Source: Tetrastigma voinierianum
Taxonomy: Eukaryota; Streptophyta; Magnoliopsida; Vitales; Vitaceae
Direction: 5' to 3'
Length of the DNA stretch: 64,000 nucleotides
Assembly (NCBI GenBank): GCA_016808115.1
Contig: JAEQBH010003872.1
Coordinates: 310,001 to 374,000 of the forward strand
Position 1 is the first letter of the stretch, and each line of letters opens with the position of its first letter. The notes beneath the pieces are model-generated. The model saw only the letters and a list, made by a program, of their open reading frames with translations. It was not told where the DNA came from and did not search any database. Below are positions 22,445 to 34,060 of this stretch, in pieces. A program made the position numbers and the translations under genes.

Positions 22445-23843
22445 ATAATAGAAAACTGGCTCCTTATGGTGAACATATGCGAGTGAAGATGTTTGTTTGT
22501 CATGCATGAGAGAACCTAGATAAGACTCGAACTTGAGGATAAAGAGGCAGTTGTCTTTCATGGTGGATAATATGATGTTATGATGTTAAATCATTTGTAC
22601 CATTTAATTATAATCTAAAACTTTCTTTGGTGTTGCATTCTCACAAATGTTTTTGGTATTTCTCTTTAGAAATACTTGGATCTAGTAGGCTCTCTTTGTG
22701 ATATGCACGTTGTTTGAAGGTCAAAGCATAAGAGATGAAGTGGTTGGTATTGCACGTATGTTGAATGGGCAAGCATATGGGAAAGACTAAGGATGAGTCA
22801 AATCCTCGAGGGCCTTGACTAATGGGTGCATGAAAATAGAAGGAGTAGAGATAAAGCGGGAATAAAGAAGAGGTTGCAAGTAGTCTTTGCATGACGGAGT
22901 TTGTTAGCGATTAATGGAGTCTATTTCATGCTTATTAATATTCCCAATTTCCGATCAACCTTTACTTTTGGATTTGTTGCTTTTGAAATGGTGATCCAGG
23001 AGTCTAGGAAGTTTGTTGCTTTTGAATTGATGTGCCACGTAAGTTTAAGTGGTTGATGCCGTACTTGTATTTAAATGACTATCATTGATGAATAAAGGAA
23101 AATGTAGAGAAAGAATTCAGTTTGTGGTCGTTCTCACTTTCGAGAAGAAGAGCATCTCTATATTTAATCTTTGACTAGGACTTATCACCCTGCTCAGTTG
23201 GAATCCGGAAAGTAGTAGGAAAGAAAAAAATACTAATGAAAATGAGTTTATCATGTTTGGTTTCTTAGTAAAAAATATAAAGAAAATCGAATATAATAAA
23301 AACTCCTTAAAATTTTACATATTTTTTAATTTCTTAGTCCATATATAATACAAAGAAACAAATAAAATGAGTTTGTATAAACATATTGAATTAATTTATT
23401 AAATTTAAAACTATTTTTATTTTTCTTCAAATTTTATTTATTTCTACTTTTCGAGTTCTACACGTAGCCTTAAGGAATAAATAAAAGAAATCGAACGATG
23501 AAAAGATTAATATGTATTTGATAGTGTGCATCAAATAGGAAACAAAACTATGAATATCGATTGTTTTCAGAGCAAGTGGAAGAGGTAGCACTTGCACCTT
23601 GGGAACTAACCCTTTTAATCAAGCTCATTAGAGTATCATTAGTCATAAATGTGTCATGGGATATGATAATTCTCTGTTTTTTCCAATGGTACTTTGTTCA
23701 ACTTTTTTGTTTATAATGTTGTTCTTCATAGAAATGTGAAATTGATGACCATGTCTCTCTAGAGGCAGGAGCTTTATCTTGTGAGCATAAGTATCGAGGC
23801 GAAGGCATAGGCATCTGACATAGACTAGTGAATGTGTGTGGTT
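22445..23843. other. Duplicated host segment, unit 1, part left of element D; no gene
   Basis: Colinear with 50045-50883: GATAAGACTC(G/C)A at 22519/50118, GTGTTGCATTCT at 22631/50232, GAAATTGATGACCAT at 23737/50516, and ACATAGAC(T/C)AGTGAATG at 23818/50862. No coding similarity recognised. 23220-23460 is AT-rich filler. Confidence 0.6.
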
Positions 23844-24224
23844 TGATAAGTCACGAAGATCCATGAGGAGGAGAAGGCCAAACCTATATATTTTAGGATA
23901 ATGGGCCCAGTCTTTGGGATGGTGGATCTAAAGTTATGGAAGCCAGTTATTGTTCTTACTTTGTCTAATTTTTTTTTATTTTATTTTTCCTTTTATTAAA
24001 GGTCAAGTCAAATAAAACTAATCGTCATAATTGCGTGGGATAGAGACTAATGCTTCATGTTGAATCTTCCAAGATGGGGCACTAAGGAAATGCCAGATGG
24101 CATGGGGTTATGTCAAAAAAAAAGAAAGGAAGGAAATAACAAAATAGTTCGTTTGTGGTTTGTTCTTGCCCTAAATAGAACAATTTTTCGTGGTTGGCTA
24201 CCCCGGGCTCGACCGAACCTATCA
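23844..24224 (+). repeat. 5' LTR of element D
   Basis: Aligns with 33147-33519: GAGAAGGCCAAACC, GGTCAAGTCAAATAAAACTA, ACAAAATAGTTCGTTTG, TTCTTGCCCTAAATAGAAC. Contains a homopurine stretch around 24116-24137. Confidence 0.85.
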
Positions 24225-24329
24225 ATATTGCAGACGTAGAGCCGTGCTGATGGCAAACTAACAAAGATCGACGAGGCACTTTGAGAGAGAGCCGAGGAAT
24301 TCCCCGAAGGAATGCAACAGACAACTCGC

Positions 24330-25270
24330 TTCGCAAGAAATGCAAAAGCCGGAGGATACGATCCTCAGGTTATCCGACCACTCTTGCCTAAATAAGGATC
24401 ACCGAAACCAGGCGACACGAGGCGATCCGATCACGAAAGACTTGATGTCGATGTGTCATCGGAAGCCAAAGCAACTAAGCCAGAGTTTCCAAATTCTCGG
24501 GAATGACTCCAACGGTTCGATCAACCGAGTAACCGGGCCGGTGGATTTTAATGAAGTGGCTGATGATCAAAAAGGTGAGACTTGGCTTTCTTATTCATTC
24601 GGGAAGCAGGAGGCTAACCTTTGCAAACGTTCAAAAAAGCAAATGAGGAAGAACAGAAATGAGATCAATAGATTTATTTGAGGATGAAATTAGATCTCGA
24701 TTCGTCCAACCGACAAGGTAAGATTTCGATGTGAAGCATTGTCAAGGATTAAACAAGGGACTTCCAGGAAAGACTATTAAAAGGAGTTCGAATAACTAGG
24801 GACTCCTGTTCATGCATGGACAATGAAGCCCTCATTGGAACTTTTACTGGGGCCTTAAAATTGAAATTGTCATGGAATCGCTGCTTAAATCAAAAACAAT
24901 CAAAGAAGCGATGAACCTCGCGCTGACAAGAGGAGCAAATTTCTGGGCTAGACAAAGAAGAACAAACCGGGCTGTAATCGCCCGAGCACTCCGTTATTCC
25001 AACCGCAACGCCCAACACTCATAAATGCAAAGCGGGAGCAAGCTACTTATCTCGGGGAGGAGATGCGTACTGCAGGCACAAGGATCAGGCTTCAATTTGT
25101 AACGAAATTCACAATGGGGCATAGTCAAGGGCCAAACCGATGGTGCTAGAGGGACCAAACTATGATGGAGATGCATCTCAGAATGCTGGAACTCGAGGAA
25201 GAAGAACCAAAATAACTCTCCATGCTTTGACAGATGGGATGTGTTCGAAGGCAATGCGACGAGGGCGATG
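24330..25270 (+). pseudogene. gag fragment, element D
   Basis: Around 24655-24965 a chromovirus capsid-like run is readable across several frames: FEDEIRSRFVQPT, then IKQGTSRK, then a WNFYWGLK-like segment, then LLKSKTIKEAMNLAL. At about 25085-25130 GLQFVTKFTMGH sits where the zinc knuckle GLCFxCxxKFxxGHxC is expected, with its cysteines lost. Gag would form the particle and bind RNA. At least four frame breaks; the stretch 24340-24681 is open but not clearly gag. Confidence 0.5.
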
Positions 25271-25321
25271 ATGGGTTCCTATAAAATGATCGCTGAATGA
25301 TGCTGAGCTACTCATAACTTT

Positions 25322-25672
25322 GTGAGTGATAGAGTTGCAAGCATCATGAATATGGCTATAAACCCAACTAAACCATTCACTATTCGAGTTGCTAATGAAG
25401 ATCAGTTGTGGTGCAAGGGCAAGTATAAACAAGTGGCAGTCATATTACAAGGTATCCCATTCCTACTCGATTTCTTTCCTATACCACCGCATGGAATTGA
25501 TTTGGTGCTAGGCATTCAATGGTTGGAAACACTGGGTCCCGTAAATTGTGATTGGAAAGATTTAACTATGAAATTTATGTGGGATCAGAAATTGAGATGT
25601 TTCCAGGGTCTAAGGGCTCCACCTATCCAAGGCATGTCAGTCGACTGCATGGTTAAGGAAACCCGACATTAA
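25322..25672 (+). pseudogene. Aspartic protease region, element D
   Basis: Open for 116 codons. IDLVLGIQWLETLGPVNCDW is the conserved C-terminal part of Ty3/gypsy protease, followed by LTMKF. The catalytic DTG/DSG segment, normally upstream, is not visible. The next recognised piece is RT at 25840. The open frame is a remnant between broken segments, not a gene. Confidence 0.75.
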
Positions 25673-25839
25673 CAATTCATATTTGCTTGCTCGCAAGAAC
25701 AAAACATGTGTCTAAGGAAGATACAACCAGAGATGGGGTCACTTATCGCGGCAATTTCGAAGTGCTCCAAGAACCTACTAATTACTCCCCTCACACAAAT
25801 AGAGCACACAATACCATTGAAAGGGATTCGATGCGTGAA

Positions 25840-26118
25840 ATGTAAGGCCCTATCGTTATGCCCATTTCCAAAAAGACGAAATTGAAAGACAAGTGCAAGC
25901 AATGTTGAGCTCAGGTTTGATTCGCTCAAGCACTAGTCCATTTTCTTCCCCAATACTACTAGTTAAAAAAAAAAGATGGATCTTGGCGTTTTTGCACTGA
26001 TTATCGAGCCCTTAATTCGGTCACTATCAAAGACAGGTTTCCAATTCCCACCGTGGAAGATATGTTAGACGAATTATATGGAGCAAATTACTTCACTAAG
26101 TTGGACCTTCGAGCAGGA
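25840..26118 (+). pseudogene. Reverse transcriptase N-terminal part, element D
   Basis: Readable almost without breaks: PYRYAHFQKDEIERQVQAML, then SSPILLVKKK, RFCTDYRALN, RFPIPTVEDMLDEL and YFTKLDLRAG, ending at 26118. These are the first conserved blocks of Ty3/gypsy RT. The YxDD-type catalytic block is absent because element C begins right after LRAG. Frame shifts occur at the A-run near 25967. Confidence 0.85.
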
Positions 26119-26829
26119 TTAGTGTTAGGTCATGAGGTTTTGAGGAAATTTTGGACAAAAGGATCCAGAATAAAATGAAAAAAAAAAATGAGGTGAAGAA
26201 AATTATTTTCTAAGGTTTTACAGTTTGTAAAACTGAAGAAAATCAAATAAAATAAATTTTTATAAATTTATTTTGGTATACTGGAGAATGAAAAAATGTA
26301 TACATATTTTTTTTGGGTATTTTTCCAGTAGCAAAAATGTGAAAAAAAGACGTAAAAAAATAATTTTTGTGCAGACCGAAATGGGCTATTGCCCATTTGA
26401 AAGATAGGAGTCGTGGTCACAATACATCCATCGACGTGACACAAAATGGATGGAAGGTCAGGTTCGTCGCATAAATTCTTAATTTAATAAAATAAAATAA
26501 AATAAAATCAGATAAAATGGGACAAAATTTTGAAATTTTTTTTTTTTTGAAATTTTCGAAAATAAAATTTTTATGGGAATTATGATTGCGCGGTTGTTGC
26601 GCAGGAAATTATATGCATGGTGTAATGCGTATAGGAAAAGGGTGAATGCTAAGGTTAGGAACTATGACCTTAGGGATTTGGATAATGAAATGAACATGAA
26701 AGCTTAGAATTTTATCAAATAAATAAACGAGTGGTTGCAGTTAGCGACACTTAGGAAATGAACTAAGAATTTATGGTCGTTAAGTCTATTAGTAATTGGT
26801 AGTGCATTGCTAGTTAGATCAAATGAAAA

Positions 26830-27600
26830 TTAAATGAATCTCGCTGCCATTCGGCTATACGTAGGCTTCGCCAACAGGCGCAGGACGTAGAGGTCGGCCC
26901 ACGGGTACGTCAGCACCACCGCATTCACGCGTGCCTCAGAGAGGCCAGAGAGACATACCGGGCCGTGAGCAATGTGCCAGTGCAGCAGTAGTCGTGAGGT
27001 CCTAAGAATCTCCGTGAGGTTTAGGTGCATCATCCTCCGACATTCACGGGAGTGAGATCCGGCGGTGGCGCATCATTGGTTGGCAGATCGAGAAGGTGCA
27101 AAGGCCACGAGATTACCTCCGACACCGTGATCAAAGTTAGCCGCGTTTCCAGCTGTAGATGAGCCCAAGTATGGTGGAAATGGGGCAAGGACCCCAGAGA
27201 CCTGTGAGGCGATGACATACGGGCGCAGTTTCGTGGAGCCGCTCATGGGTAAGTACTTTCCGTGATACGCGAGGTACGAAGGCTCGGGAGTTCCAGAGTT
27301 GAAGCAAGGGGCGATGATCTGATGGATTACGTGGCTAGATTCACCGAAGTTAGCCTCGCTTTACCGATGATTACGTGGCCACCGACACGGCCAAGGTTGA
27401 GATTCGAGAATGGGCCAAGTTGTCCATCAGCAAGATCGTAGGATCAGATATCCAGATACGCTGACCCATGGTCGGGAAGACCTCGACCATGTGAGAGAGA
27501 TCGAGGATGCAATTTTAGCACTCCCGATGCGAGTGTTGGTAGCAAGAGGGAGGATCACTTCTTCTAGTTCAGTGGAAGAGGCAAGACTTCGCTTCACGAG
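26830..27600 (+). pseudogene. gag of element C
   Basis: Matches element B gag pieces in natural order: GTGAGGTTTAGGTGCATCAT with CGACATTCACGGG (27015-27050), GTATGGTGGAAATGGGGCAA (27170-27189), then GATTCGAGAATGGGCCAAG and GAGAGAGATCGAGGAT (27400-27510). Frame-broken throughout. It shows the ancestral gag order that B has lost. Confidence 0.6.
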
Positions 27601-27879
27601 TTTCGTGACTGCATGTGGATCGCACTAGGCCACAGATTGCAGGATATGTTACTTGCTGCATGCACTGGCATGTGAGACGGATCGTCCCGCAGATGTGGAT
27701 CCCATCCATAGACAGCCCACACCCAGAACGCAGAGAGGTATAGCTCATTCCTCCACACCCTAAGACGAAATAATGGAACTGGGCCACGGTGGTTACACGA
27801 GCACCTTCTATACATTGTGGGCCAGAGGGGCCGCAGGTGGTCGAGGCCCATAGGACTCATGTGCCTGACTTAGCCAGCA

Positions 27880-27935
27880 GGCGCACTATATGTTATTTAT
27901 GTCGTCGTACCGGCATATGGAGGCGAGATTGTCCT
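27880..27935 (+). pseudogene. Zinc-knuckle remnant, element C gag
   Basis: TGTTATTTATGTCGTCG reads CYLCRR and continues to RRDCP, resembling CX2CX4HX4C; the histidine position is not conserved. It sits between gag and protease, as expected. Confidence 0.4.
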
Positions 27936-28009
27936 AGGAGGTAGGATCTAAAGGCGTAGGACCGAGTGTTCAGATTAATGATATGCAGTGGTACGCTTTC
28001 TACTCTACA

Positions 28010-28060
28010 CTTGTTAAATCGAGTGACGCTTAAATTAGATGCATCATATTCATTCATTAA
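28010..28060 (+). pseudogene. Protease active-site remnant, element C
   Basis: LKLDASYSFINASC matches the Ty3/gypsy protease block around D(S/T)GxTHSFI, with DAS in place of DSG/DTG. The catalytic aspartate is retained but the motif is degenerate. Confidence 0.45.
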
Positions 28061-28236
28061 TGCATCTTGCGGTGGTAGATTCAGTTTAGAGGTTTGTATC
28101 TTTAGAGAAACCAGATGTGGATGTTCTTCCCTAGGGTGTAAGGTGAGAGTTAACCGGATATATCAGGATTGTGAGTTAGAGATCTCCAAGATTCGCCAGG
28201 TGGACCCCCTGATCGGGGTGTTGCTGCACTTTGCAT

Positions 28237-28980
28237 TATCAAGGCGTACGTGCATGGAGACATCGCGTCGAGCTCCGTGTGTGGTCGCACGATATATTGG
28301 CCTCACCAATTTTCGTGGAGTGTGGATCGAGTTTGTCTGGATTACGCTCCAATAAAGACTCATAGTTCGAATCAGGAAACGAAGAGAAATTGATGTGTGT
28401 AGTAAGTAAAGTAAAGAAGGGGGCCTTTAACTTCTAAGGTGAGCAGCTCGGGAGTTAGGGTGTGTAAGAGACCCAGGAGATATCCCGAATTTCTTTCAGG
28501 TGTAAGAGACCAGAGATATCCCGACTTCGTAGGGTGTAAGAGACCCGGGAGACGTCCCAAATTTCTCGGTGGAGGGTGCAGAGACCGGGAGCTATCCCAA
28601 ATTTCACAGGGTGTAAGAGACCCGTGGAGAAATCCGAAATTTCAGCGTACAGAAGAGACCAAAGTGAGCTTATCCGAAATTTCCGGTGTAGTGTAAGAGA
28701 CCCGTGGAGATATCCAAAATTTCAGGAACAAGAGGCCTGCAAGTAGCGGTAAAGCCGAAGAGTTATGTTGCCCGAGATGAAAACACACGCCAAGTTATCA
28801 CATAATTTAGAGCCGAGTGATAGAGCCTGGAGTGACTCGAGATGAAAACACACTGCATAGGGTTATCACGTAGACTTAGCCGAAAGTGATGTGAGCCCGA
28901 GGACTCGAGACTGGATACCCTTGAAATTGCATTAGTGTTGTTTGCCGATATGGGGCTCCTGTGAAATGGATGTCATTCAT
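28237..28980 (+). repeat. LTR A-like block with a 7-copy ~38-bp array, inside element C
   Basis: GACATCGCGTCGAG at 28259 matches LTR A (10957) and B (17424). GTGTAAGAGACC-like starts follow at 28462, 28500, 28534, 28576, 28611, 28647 and 28691, each with TATCC(C)(G/A)AATTTC, spacing 34-44. The block ends near GCCGATATGGGGCTC (28952). In element B the same block, without the expanded array, lies at 17405-17710, also upstream of integrase. Confidence 0.65.
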
Positions 28981-29194
28981 GACATGGACTAGATTGATAC
29001 CATCGATTGTCGTTGATTGTGACCTGGGAAGGCCAACAGAAGCAAGGGTCAGGTAGGTTACGTGTCAGGATTTGGATTATATACTGTGTGTTAGGGACAT
29101 GCTTCGAGCATGCGTCCCGGATCATAAGGGGGTAGCCGAAGAGATTTCGCTCTTAGTGGACTCCGCTCTACAACAATAGTTATCTGGCGAGTAT

Positions 29195-29800
29195 ACAAAT
29201 GGCATCATACGAGGCATTGTGGCGGGGAGGCCACGTAGATCATCGCTATGTTGGACCAAGGTGGGAGAGCTCCATCACGGTCCCGACCGTTAGAGACACC
29301 TCCAAGAAGGCGAGCTTGATACGATAAATGCCTTCCTCACTACCGCAGCCGGCGAAGAGTTATGCAGATGCACGACGCCGACCCTAGAGTTCGAGGCCGA
29401 GATCACGCCTTCTCAAGGTGATACCTAAGAGAGGAGGTCGCCTGGGTGTTTAGAGGTTATCGCGAGGTTCATCGGGCCTTTCTAAGATACTTCGAGGATG
29501 GGGACAACAGAAGGCACGGCTGGGTTTACCGCCCAACACGCCGTGTCCACGAGGTATTTCACGCCCCATGCTCCTAAGTATACACCGCATCCAACTCATG
29601 TAGTGGATCGGGGACGCATGTAGGTCGACAATCGATGGGACCTCGAGAGGACCAAGATGCATTTTGATACCGCGGATCGTGTTTTGCGACGCAAAGACCG
29701 TGATAATAGTGAGGGTGTTATGGCGGCACTATGGAGTGGGAGTCAACGGGGAGCCGCAGACACGATACGCCAGACACTCCATCCTCTTCTCGCTTAGGGA
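29195..29800 (+). pseudogene. Integrase C-terminal region, element C
   Basis: MASYEAL (29200) is the counterpart of GMAPYEALYGRP in B. FIGPF (~29467) is the GPF/Y module. VHEVF (29550) and a tail readable as VLWRHY (~29725) follow, as in Tekay integrases. Stops and indels interrupt it. Confidence 0.6.
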
Positions 29801-29933
29801 TGAAGGCACGGGGTTAGTCGTCTAATATTTAAATGACGAGTTTACATGCATGGTGTAAAGACGCTGCGCATATGCATGCGAAAGGTTGTAATTGTCCGCA
29901 CTCCCCTGAACGAAATCTTTAAGGAGGGGAGAA

Positions 29934-32090
29934 TGTAAGACCCGAGAAATTTCCAATTTATGGAAAAATGGCAAAATCGTAATTTTGGTCAAAATCCGAA
30001 ATTTATTCTCTAGATCTTGGATGACAAATGTATTCACCAGCAACCGCCTCGCAACTCTTAGCCAGCACGTCGACCCGAGATACTGAAATTTCTGGCGATG
30101 TTTTTCGGCATCGCAGACGGTGCCGTGAAACGATACGTGACGTGACGTAAAGTCAGTACCGATAACATGTGCCACATGTTATACATTTGCATGAGTAGAT
30201 AAATGATGGAAATGTGGACTCGCCGAAGATAGTGGCCAAAATGTCGAAAATCCAAAGCTTGGGGACATAATGGGTATTATCGGAAAGTTTAAGTGGGAAA
30301 AGACAAAATACTCACGCTTGTCGTCTCCCTCACAAATGGAAAAAGGGAGAAAACGCGGAAAAGAGGAGGACGGATTTACGTGAGTCGATTTTTCATGTTT
30401 GTATGAGATAACATCCCACTTCTAGATTCAGAGGGCGATCCGATCTCGAAATCCTTCTGGGGCAAGAAGGAAAGCCGCTATACGCATCGAGGGCCTACAC
30501 GCGTAGCACTCACGGCTTGGTGAGTTTCATAAACTCCGTGAGGCAGGGATTTATCCTACTTCGGGTTTTACACTTTATTTGTTTTGTAATATTTCGTTGG
30601 ATCGAGGCCTCTAACAAATCAAGTTTGATCTGGCCCCAAAACTGACCAGAGCGTGAAAACTACGGCCTAACTGATGGTATTCACATGTTCGTGATAGTGT
30701 CGGGGCTGTTTAGTGTTATTTCATAAATTATGCATTAAATTGTATCGCGTGTGTATGAGACAGAAACTAGTGAATGGAATCCGGCTTTTAAAAAAAAATG
30801 GAACCGAAATGACGAAAGTGGTCGCCTACGGACAAATCCATCGCCGGGGTTTTGGGATCAAGTAAAATCAGTCCCTGTGTGTGAATTGGATAAAAATCGC
30901 CCATGTTTGCGGTGCTTGAATCATGGAAATTAATGGCTCGAGTTGTGTGGAAATAGATAGGTTAATACATGATTTTAATGTGTTAATATAATGACATAAT
31001 TATATAAAATATGTAATTTTGTCTGTATGCTACTGAGATGATTTTAATAGGTTAACGCATAAGCTCGATGCAACTTGATGTCACAATTATATGGAATATA
31101 ATGGTGTGTAGTCATTGGAGATGATCATGTTTAGCCTGGCGAGCTAATTGGGGTGATGGTTGATATTGTTGAATTACATGTGGTGTAATTGTAGATTTGA
31201 GAATATATGCATATTGGATATATTGGTTGAAAATGATTGAAATGGTACAATGCATTTCATATATACAATCGGGTAAATTTAAGTACCAGGTGAGTGCATG
31301 ACATGAAATTGAAAGAAAAACGAAACGCTTTTTGAAAGAATTTCACATGATGAATTTCCTGAGAATGGGTCAGGAGATCATCCACAGATCATTTCTGATG
31401 AGGACCAAGACCGTTTTCTGGTTCTCCAACACATTCGCCTGAGTAGTCCATATTTTTACCGATACTTAGATAAGATAGCTTCAAAACAAATGCTAATCGC
31501 TTTGAAAGATGTTTTCTCATACATGGCGAGTGCTGCCAGGAGTCGATGAGGAATAGTGGACGTGGGTCGCCGTCATTTGTACATTCAAGTAGATCACGAA
31601 TTTGCTGAATGTGTGTTTACTTGGAGCATCGTATACGCATCTCAGTGAGAATCCATTTCCAGTGATTCCACTATCGAGCATTAGCTCACCCCGTCGAGGG
31701 AACTATATTATTTCGTGCATGCGAAATGCAAGAGACGACTCATCATAGATACCGCTTTAGAAGAAAGTCGGGATGTGTCTTTGGTTTTGTTATGTATACA
31801 TGTATTAGAACTCTATAAGTTTGATATATGTTGTATAAGAGTAAAATTCTAACTCTTGAAACTATGGCATATAGTTGGTATGTTGATGAGTATATTAGTA
31901 TGGGCCCAAGAGGCCGTTTTCACTCATATAAATGTTATATCGATTGTCTGGGACAGGTTTGTATATGGGTAGAGCTCCTGCATAAAAGGAGATCATTTCG
32001 ATTTTCGTGAGAGAGGTCGAAACACCACATCCACGAAGTGTTTCCTACGGGTTGATTCGTAGTCCACTGACACCCGCTTTCAGCGCCACA
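29934..32090 (+). repeat. 3' LTR of element C
   Basis: Begins TGTAAGACCCGAGAAATT directly after AAGGAGGGGAGAA (purine tract) and ends CAGCGCCACA. 2157 bp, similar in length to B LTRs. Shares CTCTAGATCTTGGATG, GGAGTCGATGAGGA, TGCTGAATGTGTG and ATGTATACATGTATTAGAA with the B LTRs, but lacks their four-unit repeat. Confidence 0.75.
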
Positions 32091-32650
32091 TATTTCAAAT
32101 GGATTTCATTGAAGGGCTGCCATGCTCATTCGGGGAAGGACACTATAAATGGTGGTTAAGCTGATGTGCCGAGTAAGTCTGGCCACATTTCACCCTTCTT
32201 ACTCATCCTTTTATAGCAAAATTAGTAGCAAAAAAATTTGTGGATAGCATTGTCCGACTCCATGGCATGCCGAGATCTATAGTAAGTGATCATTCCCTAT
32301 TTTTATTAGTCATTTATGGCAGGAGTTTTTCAAACTATCGGGGTCTAAGCTCAATCTCAGTTCATCCTATCATCCACAAACCGATGGGCAAACGGAAGTT
32401 GTCAACCGTTGCCTAGAACAATACCTCCGTTGTTTCGTACATCAGTGGCCTCAAAAATGGAGCAAATATCTCGCGTGGGCAGAGTATTTGTACAATACAA
32501 CTTACCATGAGTCTACAAAAATGACACCCTTTGAGGCTCTTTATGGTCGATAACCACCTACACTCACGCAATATCTACCAGGCGATTCTTATGTTCAAGA
32601 GGTGGATCATGTCTTAGCAACAAGGGATGATTTATTAAGACAACCGGGTT
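32091..32650 (+). pseudogene. Integrase core, element D
   Basis: Readable in pieces: MDFIEGLPCSFG (first catalytic Asp), then KFVDSIVRLHGMPRSIVSDH (second catalytic Asp), then SSSYHPQTDGQTEVVNRCLE (catalytic Glu), then EYLYNTTYHESTKMTPFEAL. These are the ordered landmarks of the retroviral-type integrase core. The N-terminal zinc finger is missing, lost at the element C junction. Several frameshifts; a stop follows LYGR. Confidence 0.85.
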
Positions 32651-32659
32651 AAATTCGCA

Positions 32660-33125
32660 AATTCAATCAACAGATGCGCCAACTCTGGATGCTAAACGAG
32701 GGGAGCTCACCTGAAGTTGGAGACATGGTCCTTTCTCAAACTTCAACTACATCGACAAAAAGACTATTTTCAAACGAGCATATCACAACCTGGTCTAACG
32801 GCTCTATGGCCCTTATGTCATCAATGCCAGTCGGACCGCCATGCATAAATTAGCCTTACCTCTACAAATGAAAAACATCCAAAGCCATGTGTCATTACTC
32901 AAGCAATACCATGGAGATAACACCCAGCCTTCAACTGATGTTCCACCTATAAACGATGAAAGTGCACTTGTATTGCAACCTCAGCGGATTCTTGATCAGA
33001 AGTGGACCACACGTGGAGGAAAATGCCAGGAACCGCATGTTGGAAAATTTACCTCCGCAGGATGCAACATGGGAACCGGCGTAAATTGTGGGCTTCAACA
33101 ATTTCGACATCGAGCCTGAGGACAA
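32660..33125 (+). pseudogene. Integrase C-terminus and chromodomain, element D
   Basis: A VGDMVL-like start (32718) and LYGPYV (~32800) lead into HKLALPLQMKNIQSHVSLLK (32844), the usual integrase-chromodomain linker. RILDQKWTTRGGK then NLPPQDATWEPA and FDIEPEDKL (33043-33127) match a chromovirus chromodomain, interrupted by a stop after WEPA. The chromodomain directs insertion to chromatin in this group. Frame shift near 33010. Confidence 0.75.
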
Positions 33126-33146
33126 GCTTAACTGAGGTGGTGGGTA

Positions 33147-33519
33147 TCGATAAGGTGCGAAGATCTAATGTGGAGAGAAGGCCAAACCCTAGATATTTAG
33201 GATAATGGAACCGTCTGACGGGTGGATCCTAAAGTTATGGAAGCAAGTATCAAGTATTACGCTGTCTAATTTTTTTATTTTATTTTTTCTTTTTATTAGG
33301 TCAAGTCAAATAAAACTAATCGCTATAATTGCTTCGTGATAGAGGCCACGTTTCTGCTGAATCTTTCCAAGATAAGACTAAGGAAACAAATTTAAGCATG
33401 GGGTTATGTCAAAAAAAAGAAAGAAAGAAAATAACAAAATAGTTCGTTTGTGGTTTGTTCTTGCCCTAAATAGAACAATTTTCTGTGTTGATTACCCTGC
33501 TTCTGACTGGGACCTATCA
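33147..33519 (+). repeat. 3' LTR of element D
   Basis: Starts TCGATAAGGTGCG after a purine-rich GAGGTGGTGGG, ends GACCTATCA. About 373 bp against 381 bp for the 5' LTR, with scattered substitutions and short indels. Confidence 0.85.
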
Positions 33520-34060
33520 GGTTTTAGGTACAAGGTGTGGAACTGGAGTTGGTTGTGAATATTTGAATTGCATAAACTTTATGGTTTATTGATTTATATT
33601 CATTTATTAATTCTAAAAATATTTGGTTAAAAGACATCGATTAACCTGAAATTTGTGAATGTAGTTTTTCCCATATTTTTTCTTCAAAAACAACTCATTT
33701 TGAACAAAAAAAATGTTCTTTCTCCATCTCATGTATTTACTTTGGCTCTTAAAAGAAGTGATTATTTTTATAAGAAAACATAAACATTTTTGTCAAAATC
33801 AACATTGGGTCTTCAAAGGCTCTTTTATTCAAATCACCTTTAATTCTAATAACCTAAACTAATTATGAGTTGGCTTTGTGACATGAGAGCAAGAAGATGG
33901 ATCATAAACAAAATATGGGAAATATGCTTACTTGACTTGAAACATCAAAAATGAGAAAAATAGAAACTCATTTTTTATAAACTACCAAAACATGTTATAA
34001 GTTCACAAAATTATCCAAACTTTAAACAGTAACATCATATTTAAACCAAAAAATGTCCCT
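33520..34060. other. Duplicated host segment, unit 1, right of element D; no gene
   Basis: GGTTTTAGGTACAAG, TGAACTTTATGGTT-like and AGAGCAAGAAGATGGA continue the match to 50884-51045. After 33905 the similarity is lost. No coding content seen. Confidence 0.55.

Larger units (their letters stand above)
26119..32090 (+). mobile_element. Element C: 5'-truncated Tekay-like element inside element D
   Basis: Has leader-like sequence (26119-26820), gag, zinc knuckle, protease remnant, an LTR A-like block, integrase end and one LTR (29934-32090). No 5' LTR is present; D's RT stops at 26118 and D's integrase resumes at 32091. The leader shares AAATAAATTTTTATAAATTTATT with element B. No RT is recognised in C. 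It is younger than D, and the junction was probably trimmed by a deletion that also removed D's RT/RNase H. Confidence 0.7.
23844..33519 (+). mobile_element. Element D: Reina/Galadriel-like chromovirus with short LTRs, holding element C
   Basis: LTRs of 381 bp (23844-24224) and 373 bp (33147-33519) start TGATAAG (TCGATAAG in the 3' copy) and end CCTATCA. The flanks share GGTT(T); the empty site in the paralogous segment reads AGTTGGTTTTAGGTAC (50880), confirming the insertion point. Interior, in order: gag, protease, RT N-terminal part, [element C], integrase core and C-terminus, chromodomain. All frames are broken. The short LTRs with a chromodomain fit the Reina/Galadriel chromovirus group (inference). 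Part of RT, all of RNase H and the integrase N-terminus are missing at the element C insertion. Confidence 0.8.
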
